A DNA stretch of 13,996 nt, from assembly GCA_028711205.1 (NCBI GenBank), contig JAQTSP010000037.1, forward strand, positions 1-13,996. The letters are read 5' to 3'. The notes under the pieces are model-generated. The model saw only the letters and a program-made list of their open reading frames with translations. It ran no database searches and was not told the DNA's origin. The DNA comes from Eubacteriales bacterium. GTDB taxonomy: Bacteria; Bacillota; Clostridia; Christensenellales; SZUA-584. Shown in pieces: positions 7,265 to 12,610 of this stretch (its first letter is position 1; each line of letters starts with the position of its first letter). A program made the position numbers and the translations under genes.

Positions 7265-7293
7265 ATACTAGCACAATATATAGAGGTAATCAA
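7265..7293 (-). promoter_or_regulatory. nrdJ promoter
   Basis: The minus strand has TTGATT (7288-7293), a 17-nt spacer, and TAGTAT (7265-7270) with a TGC extension directly before it. The start point would be near 7258 and the leader about 33 nt. The spacer is almost exactly the NrdR-like box at 7271-7286. Confidence 0.55.
7271..7286. promoter_or_regulatory. NrdR box in the nrdJ promoter
   Basis: GCACAATATATAGAGG matches 13 of 16 positions of the palindromic consensus acaCwAtATaTwGtgt, including all six strongly conserved positions (C4, A6, A8, T9, T11, G13). NrdR is the Zn/ATP-cone repressor of ribonucleotide reductase genes, and binding here would cover the spacer between -35 and -10. The nrdR gene itself is not in the window. 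Confidence 0.72.
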
Positions 7294-7306
7294 GGCTGAT
7301 TAAAAT

Positions 7307-8095
7307 TTAAACATCAAAATCGTCAAATAATTTTAAGAATGTGCCTACATCTGTAGCCTGTCCCGACGTGTGATACTCTATGCGTCCCGCATTCGTTTGA
7401 TGGCAACGCATATCGAGCGAATCCAGCATGTCCCGCAGATGCTTTACCGTGCCGTGCCGGCCGTCAAACACCTTGCAGTCAGTATGGTATGCCTTGTCGA
7501 TATAGCTCTTTATCTCGTTTTCTACAAACGAGTAATGCGTACATCCGATAACAACCGAGTCGATCTGCGTGTCTTTGACGAACGTCAGTTTTCTTTCAAG
7601 ATACCCGTGAACCGTTATTTCGTCCGTTTGACCGTTCTCGATCAGCTCGACAAGCCCGCCGCAGCCAATATTGATGACCCTGTTGCCGGCGCCAAGCCTC
7701 TCAAGCAGGCCAAGATACCGCGCCTGCGTGACCGTCGCCGGCGTCGCAAGCACGATAACCCTGCCGCCCTTTGCCGCCTCCAGCGCCGGCTTGACCGCCG
7801 GTTCCATGCTGATGACGGGTATGTTATATTTCTCGCGCATCATCAGCACCGCAGCGCTCGTGGCGGTGTTGCATGCCATGACGATCGCTTTGACGCCTTT
7901 GCCGAAAAGAAAACGCCCCGCCGCGAGCGACAGTTCTTTGATCTCCTGCTCCGTCTTCTCCCCGTACGGCGCGTTTTTACTGTCTCCGTAATAGATGTAA
8001 TTTTCACAGGGCATCAATTGATACGCCGTTTTCAGTACGCTGATACCGCCAACGCCGGAATCAAAAAAGCCAATCGGTTTGCAACAATCAGACAT
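7307..8095 (-). CDS. murI: Glutamate racemase
   Basis: Interconverts L- and D-glutamate, supplying D-Glu for peptidoglycan precursors, by a cofactor-independent two-base mechanism in the cytoplasm. The 262-residue length is normal for the family. DSGVGG (12-17) is the substrate-binding loop. Catalytic Cys75 lies in ACNTATS and Cys185 in GCTHY, with YGDSKNAPYG (36-45) also conserved. The ATG at 8095 has GGAG (8101-8104) 5 nt upstream. A good sigma-A-type promoter sits at 8122-8150, so murI can be expressed apart from spoIIP. The nrdJ promoter starts within 20 nt of the murI stop codon and no clear terminator lies between, so some read-through into nrdJ is possible. Confidence 0.97.
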   Translation of the reverse strand: MSDCCKPIGFFDSGVGGISVLKTAYQLMPCENYIYYGDSKNAPYGEKTEQEIKELSLAAGRFLFGKGVKAIVMACNTATSAAVLMMREKYNIPVISMEPAVKPALEAAKGGRVIVLATPATVTQARYLGLLERLGAGNRVINIGCGGLVELIENGQTDEITVHGYLERKLTFVKDTQIDSVVIGCTHYSFVENEIKSYIDKAYHTDCKVFDGRHGTVKHLRDMLDSLDMRCHQTNAGRIEYHTSGQATDVGTFLKLFDDFDV

Positions 8096-8121
8096 CGTAG
8101 CTCCAAAAGAAATGATGTCTT

Positions 8122-8150
8122 ATTATACATGACCGGCCGGACTTCTTCAA
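8122..8150 (-). promoter_or_regulatory. murI promoter
   Basis: The minus strand reads TTGAAG (8145-8150), a 17-nt spacer and a perfect TATAAT (8122-8127), predicting a start near 8115 and a leader of about 20 nt. The spacer contains the 8-bp palindrome CCGGCCGG (8133-8140), which may be chance. This is the best sigma-A-type match in the window. Confidence 0.65.
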
Positions 8151-8160
8151 TACCTTTCGG

Positions 8161-9264
8161 CTACTTCACGTCGAGTACACGGCTTAACGCCAGCGCGATA
8201 TATTTGGCCGTGTTGAGCGCCTGCTCCAGAGAGTTTGCGTTGTGACCTACCTCTATCAGCAGGCACATGTCCGACACGTGCTGGTTATAGCGCCCCGTTT
8301 TGACGCGTATCGGGCGTGTAAAGCCTTCCTGTATACTCTCGAGTTCGTTGGTGAGCGCAAGCGCAAGCTTGTAGTTCGACTCGTAGTTGGGTTTCTCGTC
8401 AAATCCTTCGCCTGTCTTACCTTCGCCTGTTCCCACAACAAACATGACGCGCGCGCATTCCTCGCCGTTGACCGTCACATAATCTTTCTGCCCTTCCTCC
8501 ACATTGCCGTACGCGTCTCTGTGCACATCGATATAGACGCTGATCGTCTGATACCGGGCGGCATAGCTTAGCATCGTCTCGAGCGACCGCGAATACGACG
8601 TGCTGAGCTTGGGCGGCTCATGGTTCGTCGTGTCGTGCAGCACCGTATACCCGTATTCCTCAAGCTCTTTTTTCAGCGCCTCGCCCACGGCCACGACCGA
8701 CTGGTTTTCGTCTGCTGTGCGCCACGACCCCGTCTCGACATACTCCTCGCCTTCTATCTGCCGGTAGGCCTCCTGTGTATGCGTATGGTATATCAGTATC
8801 TGGGGGCCCTCCGCGCCGACGAAAAACTCTTTTGGCGTATCGGTTGTAAACTCCAGAATCTCAAGCTTTATATCCTCGGGAAGCACATCAAAATAGATTT
8901 CCGTGTCTCCGACATTTTCCTCTATATACACCTCTTCCAGGTCAACGCCGTATATGACAGGCATCTCCTGTGACAGTATCAGCTTTGGATCGACGAGGCT
9001 GCTCTCAAATATACTCTCTCCTTCGTCTCCCGACGCGTCAATCAGCGGATCGACCGTGTTAAAGACGATGATATCTGATCCCGAAGCTGTCTCACCGGCG
9101 CTGCCGACAAACAAGACGGATATCATCAATAACAAAGCAATGGCCGAGTAAAGCGCGGCCTTTATAAAAAAAGAGCGATCTCTTGCCTGGCAAAATACTA
9201 ACTTCTTTGCTTTTTTACTTAACGAAGACGCGCCATATGCGCGCCTGTATCCGTGTCTTTTCAT
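8161..9264 (-). CDS. spoIIP: Stage II sporulation protein P (spore peptidoglycan hydrolase)
   Basis: SpoIIP is an amidase/endopeptidase in the mother-cell membrane. With SpoIID and SpoIIM it thins septal peptidoglycan during engulfment. The protein has 367 residues. A basic N-terminus (MKRHGYRRAY) precedes one membrane anchor at about 33-54. An acidic variable stretch follows, then the amidase domain from about 150. Catalytic and zinc-site blocks are ILIYHTHTQEAY (H160, H162), YIDVHRD (H248) and LLIEVGHNAN (E338). The start is the ATG at 9264 because AGGAG (9271-9275) lies 6 nt upstream. The frame stays open 29 codons further, but those codons would overlap the end of gpr and have no RBS. The gpr-spoIIP order is typical of spore formers. 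In Bacillus subtilis spoIIP has its own sigma-E promoter, and a possible one is present here. Confidence 0.95.
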   Translation of the reverse strand: MKRHGYRRAYGASSLSKKAKKLVFCQARDRSFFIKAALYSAIALLLMISVLFVGSAGETASGSDIIVFNTVDPLIDASGDEGESIFESSLVDPKLILSQEMPVIYGVDLEEVYIEENVGDTEIYFDVLPEDIKLEILEFTTDTPKEFFVGAEGPQILIYHTHTQEAYRQIEGEEYVETGSWRTADENQSVVAVGEALKKELEEYGYTVLHDTTNHEPPKLSTSYSRSLETMLSYAARYQTISVYIDVHRDAYGNVEEGQKDYVTVNGEECARVMFVVGTGEGKTGEGFDEKPNYESNYKLALALTNELESIQEGFTRPIRVKTGRYNQHVSDMCLLIEVGHNANSLEQALNTAKYIALALSRVLDVK

Positions 9265-9270
9265 TTTGCA

Positions 9271-9275
9271 CTCCT
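9271..9275 (-). promoter_or_regulatory. Ribosome binding site fixing the spoIIP start
   Basis: AGGAG on the minus strand, 6 nt before the ATG at 9264. It rules against the longer open frame that reaches back to 9351. Confidence 0.8.
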
Positions 9276-9280
9276 GAAAG

Positions 9281-9309
9281 ATTATATGCATGGACATGAT
9301 GATATATAC
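9281..9309 (-). promoter_or_regulatory. Possible sigma-E-type promoter of spoIIP
   Basis: The minus strand reads GTATATA (9303-9309), a 14-nt spacer and CATATAAT (9281-9288). The -10 matches the sigma-E consensus CATACAnT at 7 of 8 positions and the -35 is about 5 of 7. The spacing is right. Against it, the start point would fall at about 9274, on the Shine-Dalgarno site, leaving a leader of only about 10 nt. Confidence 0.3.
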
Positions 9310-9317
9310 ATGCATAT
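9284..9317. repeat. Perfect 9-bp inverted repeat between gpr and spoIIP
   Basis: ATATGCATG (9284-9292) and CATGCATAT (9309-9317) are perfect inverted copies separated by 16 nt. Each contains the palindrome ATGCAT. The element is AT-rich and has no U tract, so it is not an intrinsic terminator. It fills the gpr-spoIIP gap and overlaps the possible sigma-E promoter, which suggests an operator or an mRNA hairpin. Confidence 0.75.
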
Positions 9318-9322
9318 TTTTA

Positions 9323-10240
9323 TCAGTGCATATACCTTCTCGTCTCCTCAAGCGTCAGGTTTTTATGCAGCGCGATATTCAGGCCGTCGGATATGATACG
9401 CGCCAGGTCTTTGACCACCTTGTCGATGTCTTTGGGCGTGACGATCATATCCGCGCCCTCGACGTCCATCATCATCCCCAGTATTTTCTGCATGCTCTCC
9501 TTGTTCGTCTTCGTCTTGTCCATCGCCGCCTCAATCAGATCCTGTGCGATCGTTGCCGCGTAAACAACGAGCGGCACGCCGATCGCGAGTACCGGCACGC
9601 CAAGCGTCTCACGATCGAGCACCTTTCTCTTGTTGCCGATTCCGGCGCCCGGCGATATACCGCTGTCGGCGATCTGTATCGTCGTGCGTATGCGTTCGAG
9701 GTTCCGCGACGCGAGCGAATCGATGGCGATCACAAGCGACGGTTTGATGCGGTCAACGATGCCTTCGATGATCTCGCCCGTCTCGACGCCCGTGATGCCA
9801 AGCACGCCCGGCGAAATGGCGCTGACCATACCCATGCGCTCATCGATGCTCTCCGGCGCGTATTCGTGTATATGCCGAGTCACAAAAACCATGTCGCACA
9901 CCGCGGGGCCAAGCGCGTCCGGCGTGACCATACGGTTGCCGAGCCCAGCTACCAGCACGCTTCCGTTTACCGCGCTGCCCGCCATGCTTTTGATCTCTTC
10001 CGCAAGCGCCTTTGCACAGTTTTCATCGGTATCCGTATCACCGTATGCCAGGCTGTCCGCCTCGATCGTGACATAGGTGCCCTTCTTTTTCCCGATCGCT
10101 TTTTCGCCCTCTTCGGATGATATCGTCACCCTGACCCTGTTGATGCCTTCCGAGACCGTGTCGTTTATGATATCGACGCCGGGTATTTTTTCAGCGCCGT
10201 ATGCGGCCGTGGCTTCCATCGCCAAGTCTGTTCTGATCAT
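9323..10240 (-). CDS. gpr: Germination protease (GPR, SASP-degrading)
   Basis: GPR is made in the forespore as a zymogen and, at germination, cuts small acid-soluble proteins off spore DNA. The protein has 305 residues. The N-terminus MIRTDLAMEA matches the conserved RTDLAxEA block where the Bacillus zymogen is processed after the Asp. The two conserved aspartates of this atypical aspartic protease are Asp108 (VTPDALGP) and Asp174 (IAIDSLASR). The blocks ISPGVLGITGVETGE and SGISPGAGIGNKR are also typical. The ATG at 10240 has GGAGGTT (10245-10251) 4 nt upstream. A TTG-started extension of 17 codons would run into the pyrE terminator region and is unlikely. spoIIP follows after 58 nt in the same direction. 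I found no convincing sigma-F or sigma-G promoter upstream. Confidence 0.96.
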   Translation of the reverse strand: MIRTDLAMEATAAYGAEKIPGVDIINDTVSEGINRVRVTISSEEGEKAIGKKKGTYVTIEADSLAYGDTDTDENCAKALAEEIKSMAGSAVNGSVLVAGLGNRMVTPDALGPAVCDMVFVTRHIHEYAPESIDERMGMVSAISPGVLGITGVETGEIIEGIVDRIKPSLVIAIDSLASRNLERIRTTIQIADSGISPGAGIGNKRKVLDRETLGVPVLAIGVPLVVYAATIAQDLIEAAMDKTKTNKESMQKILGMMMDVEGADMIVTPKDIDKVVKDLARIISDGLNIALHKNLTLEETRRYMH

Positions 10241-10244
10241 ATCG

Positions 10245-10251
10245 AACCTCC
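10245..10251 (-). promoter_or_regulatory. Ribosome binding site fixing the gpr start
   Basis: GGAGGTT on the minus strand, 4 nt before the ATG at 10240. It places the N-terminus at MIRTDLA and excludes the longer open frame. Confidence 0.8.
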
Positions 10252-10282
10252 AAAAAATTGATGCTATTAGTATTCTCATACG

Positions 10283-10309
10283 CCGCCGCAAAAAACCGCC
10301 GCAAAAAAA
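10283..10309. repeat. Tandem 13-bp repeat beside the pyrE terminator
   Basis: CCGCCGCAAAAAA occurs twice in direct tandem (10283-10295 and 10296-10308), with one more A at 10309. On the minus strand the first T-run met is the U tract of the pyrE terminator, and the second copy repeats that tract with its GC-rich lead. This looks like a small local duplication in the pyrE-gpr gap. Confidence 0.7.
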
Positions 10310-10330
10310 GAAAGCGCGAAATGCGCTCTC
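10303..10330 (-). terminator. Intrinsic terminator of the pyr operon
   Basis: The minus strand reads GAGAGCGC-ATTTC-GCGCTTTC followed by TTTTTTT. The stem is 8 bp with one G:U pair, the loop 5 nt and the U-run 7 nt, beginning 16 nt past the pyrE stop codon. It separates the pyrimidine operon from gpr. Confidence 0.9.
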
Positions 10331-10345
10331 CAGAATGTATATTTT

Positions 10346-10912
10346 TTAAATATTTCTGCTGCCCGGCTTAACGGCCGGAACGCCGCTTTTGCACAGCGGA
10401 CATTCTTCGGGGGTATATGATACGACCTCCATGCAAAGCACCGCCTCGAACGGCACGCCGAAGTCGACCTTGCCGTTTGACCGGTCGACGATGCTGCCGA
10501 CGCCGACGGCCTCCGCACCCGATTTATTGACAAGCGCGATCACCTCTTTGACAGACCCGCCGGTTGTCACAACGTCCTCGACGACCAATACTCTCGCTCC
10601 TTTCGGTACTCTGAAACCTCTGCGAAACGTCATTTCACCATTTTCTCTTTCGGCAAAGATATTGGGCACAGCGAGCTGACGCGAGACCTCGTAAGCCAGT
10701 ATGATGCCGCCGACCGCAGGACCCGCGACGAGGTCAATACCGGAGAACTTGTCCGCAAGCTCTTTGGCGAACATGCCGGATATCTGCGCGTTTTGGAACA
10801 GCTTCGCGCACTGCATGTACCTGTCCGAATGCCTGCCCGATGTCAGCAGAAAATGCCCTTCAAGCATCACGCCCGTATCTTTGAATATTTTCAGTATCTT
10901 TTCTCTCGTCAT
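10346..10912 (-). CDS. pyrE: Orotate phosphoribosyltransferase
   Basis: Transfers ribose 5-phosphate from PRPP to orotate, giving OMP, the fifth step of UMP synthesis. The 188-residue length suits the longer Firmicute form. FLLTSGRHSDRY (21-32) and FAERENGEMTFRRGF (86-100) are substrate-loop regions. The PRPP motif VLVVEDVVTTGGS runs 108-120. The C-terminus carries CPLC and VPAVKPGSR, seen in related clostridial PyrE proteins. The ATG at 10912 lies 1 nt after the pyrD stop codon, and its GGAGG site is inside the last pyrD codons, so translation is probably coupled. It is the last gene of the operon, with the terminator just downstream. Confidence 0.96.
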   Translation of the reverse strand: MTREKILKIFKDTGVMLEGHFLLTSGRHSDRYMQCAKLFQNAQISGMFAKELADKFSGIDLVAGPAVGGIILAYEVSRQLAVPNIFAERENGEMTFRRGFRVPKGARVLVVEDVVTTGGSVKEVIALVNKSGAEAVGVGSIVDRSNGKVDFGVPFEAVLCMEVVSYTPEECPLCKSGVPAVKPGSRNI

Positions 10913-10913
10913 A

Positions 10914-11825
10914 TCAAACCTCCAGCGCGCCTGTCAGCGCGGTAATATTGTCTATGTTCATCGTTTTGGCGTAGGCCGTCAGCTCGTCGATAATGCGCAG
11001 CGGCGCTTCGGGATCGACCAAGTTCGCCGTCCCTGCCATCACGGCTGTCGCGCCGCACAGCATGAATTCCGCCGCGTCCTCGCCCGTCATGATGCCACCG
11101 ATGCCGATCACGGGGACAGATACCGCGCGCGACACATCATACACCATTTTGAGCGCGACCGGCTTGATGCACGGTCCCGAAAGCCCGCCCGTCACGTTGC
11201 CCAAAATCGGCCGTTTTGTTTTTGCGTCAACAGCCATCGCCGGTATCGTGTTGATCAGCGACAGCGCGTCCGCGCCCGCGCTCTCGGCCGCGCGTGCGAT
11301 GCGCACGATGTCACCGGCGGCGGGCGTCAGCTTGACGATCATCGGCTTTTTTGATACCGCCTTAGCCGCCATCACGCAGTCGCGCGCCATGCCCTCGTCC
11401 GTGCCAAAGCTTGCGCCGCCCATCCTGACGTTCGGGCAGGATATGTTCAGTTCGAAAAAATCGATCGATGTCTCATTTAGTTTCTGAATGACGGCCACGT
11501 AATCGTCGATGCTGCGCCCCGCGATATTCGCGATAATGGCGGTATCAAACAGCGCGACGCGTTTCATCATTTTTTCGAGAAAAACGTCCACGCCCGGGTT
11601 TTGCAGCCCGACGCTGTTAACGATGCCCGACGCGGTCTCGGCAATACGCGGCGGCTTGTTTCCGACGCGTTTTTCGGGCGTCAGCGATTTCAGCGCGATA
11701 CCGCCAAGACGGCTCACGTCGATCAGCCATGAATGCTGCTGCCCGAACGCAAATGTGCCGGAAGCGGCGATCACCGGGTTTTTCAGCACTTTTCCGCAGA
11801 GCGTCACCTTCATATCAACAGCCAT
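10914..11825 (-). CDS. pyrD: Dihydroorotate dehydrogenase, class 1B catalytic subunit
   Basis: Oxidises dihydroorotate to orotate on FMN. In class 1B enzymes electrons pass through PyrK (FAD and 2Fe-2S) to NAD+. The protein has 303 residues. Catalytic Cys130 lies in ELNISCPNVRMGG, the mark of class 1 enzymes (class 2 uses Ser). NPVIAASGTFAFG (16-28), NSVGLQNPGVD (70-80) and VIGIGGIMTGEDAAEF (FMN phosphate region) are all present. The ATG at 11825 overlaps the pyrK stop codon as TAATG, with GAGGTGG upstream as RBS. An internal ATG at codon 5 is possible but less well placed. The adjacent pyrK confirms class 1B. Confidence 0.97.
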   Translation of the reverse strand: MAVDMKVTLCGKVLKNPVIAASGTFAFGQQHSWLIDVSRLGGIALKSLTPEKRVGNKPPRIAETASGIVNSVGLQNPGVDVFLEKMMKRVALFDTAIIANIAGRSIDDYVAVIQKLNETSIDFFELNISCPNVRMGGASFGTDEGMARDCVMAAKAVSKKPMIVKLTPAAGDIVRIARAAESAGADALSLINTIPAMAVDAKTKRPILGNVTGGLSGPCIKPVALKMVYDVSRAVSVPVIGIGGIMTGEDAAEFMLCGATAVMAGTANLVDPEAPLRIIDELTAYAKTMNIDNITALTGALEV

Positions 11826-12607
11826 TACAGCACCACCTCAAATAGATCAAACACAGGTCCTTCGATGCAGACCTTTTTGTATTCCAATCCTTCGCCGTGA
11901 TCGACGCCGCAAACGCATGTTGCACACGCGCCGAAACCGCAGCACATGCGCTGTTCCATCGATACCTGCGCCGGTACGCCGAAGGGTGACAGTATATCCT
12001 TCAACGCGCGCAGCATCGGCACCGGGCCACAGGCCAGCACGATGTCCGGCTTCGCTTCGATAAGCCGCCGGCCAAGCGCGTCGGTCACGAACCCTTTTTC
12101 GCCAAGCGTGCCGTCATCGGACGTGACAATAACTTTGCCGCACGCATTTTCAAAATCGTCAAGGCAGTACGCATAATCTCTGCCCTTATAACCAAGAAAC
12201 GCTTCGTATGTTTTTGACGGCCATTTTTGAGTCACCGACAGAAGCGGCGCGATACCCACGCCGCCGCCGACAAGAAACACTGTTTTTTCACGCGCGGTCA
12301 GATAAAACCCTCTGCCGACCGGCATGATCGCGTCAATTTTTGTTTGTGGCGTAAGCCTCGAGAAAATATCAGTGCCTTTGCCTTGTATCTGATAGATCAA
12401 TGCGGCCGTGTTGTTATCCGGATTGACCGCGCTGATGCTAATCGGGCGCCGAAGCAGCAGTTCGGCATGCCCCGGTACCGCGATATCCGCAAACTGCCCA
12501 GGGACAAAATGCCTGATATCCGCATCGCCGCACGCGATGATCATCTTGTATATGCCTGCGGCAATCTTACTATTTTCTTTCACTGTGGCCACGACTTTTT
12601 TAAACAT
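11825..12607 (-). CDS. pyrK: Dihydroorotate dehydrogenase B electron-transfer subunit
   Basis: Carries FAD and a 2Fe-2S cluster and passes electrons from PyrD to NAD+. The protein has 260 residues. The FAD-binding barrel has LLRRPISIS (51-59), and the NAD region has FLVGGGVGIAPLL (111-123) and LACGPVPML (191-199). The cluster motif is C223-x4-C228-x2-C231-x15-C247, the standard PyrK spacing. Extra cysteines at 222 and 233 are not ligands in that pattern. The ATG at 12607 comes 3 nt after the carB stop, with GGAG inside the last carB codons. The stop overlaps the pyrD start by one base, consistent with stoichiometric coupled synthesis of the PyrDK complex. Confidence 0.97.
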   Translation of the reverse strand: MFKKVVATVKENSKIAAGIYKMIIACGDADIRHFVPGQFADIAVPGHAELLLRRPISISAVNPDNNTAALIYQIQGKGTDIFSRLTPQTKIDAIMPVGRGFYLTAREKTVFLVGGGVGIAPLLSVTQKWPSKTYEAFLGYKGRDYAYCLDDFENACGKVIVTSDDGTLGEKGFVTDALGRRLIEAKPDIVLACGPVPMLRALKDILSPFGVPAQVSMEQRMCCGFGACATCVCGVDHGEGLEYKKVCIEGPVFDLFEVVL

Positions 12608-12610
12608 GCG

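Noticed and set aside
7226..7306. Cobalamin riboswitch upstream of the B12-dependent nrdJ
   Set aside because: The gap is only 81 nt, too short for a cobalamin riboswitch of about 200 nt, and shows no such fold. NrdR-like boxes explain it better.
7370..8245. A 291-codon plus-strand open frame opposite murI
   Set aside because: It is antisense to a full-length glutamate racemase, has no RBS and no recognisable protein features, and is rich in Arg and His as expected for a shadow frame.
9290..10120. A 276-codon plus-strand open frame opposite gpr
   Set aside because: It is a shadow of the well-supported gpr gene, with Arg/His/Asp-rich composition and no family resemblance.
10241..10345. Sigma-F or sigma-G promoter for gpr
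   Set aside because: Partial matches (GTATG, AATACTA, CATCAAT) occur but none pairs a -35 and -10 at the right distance.
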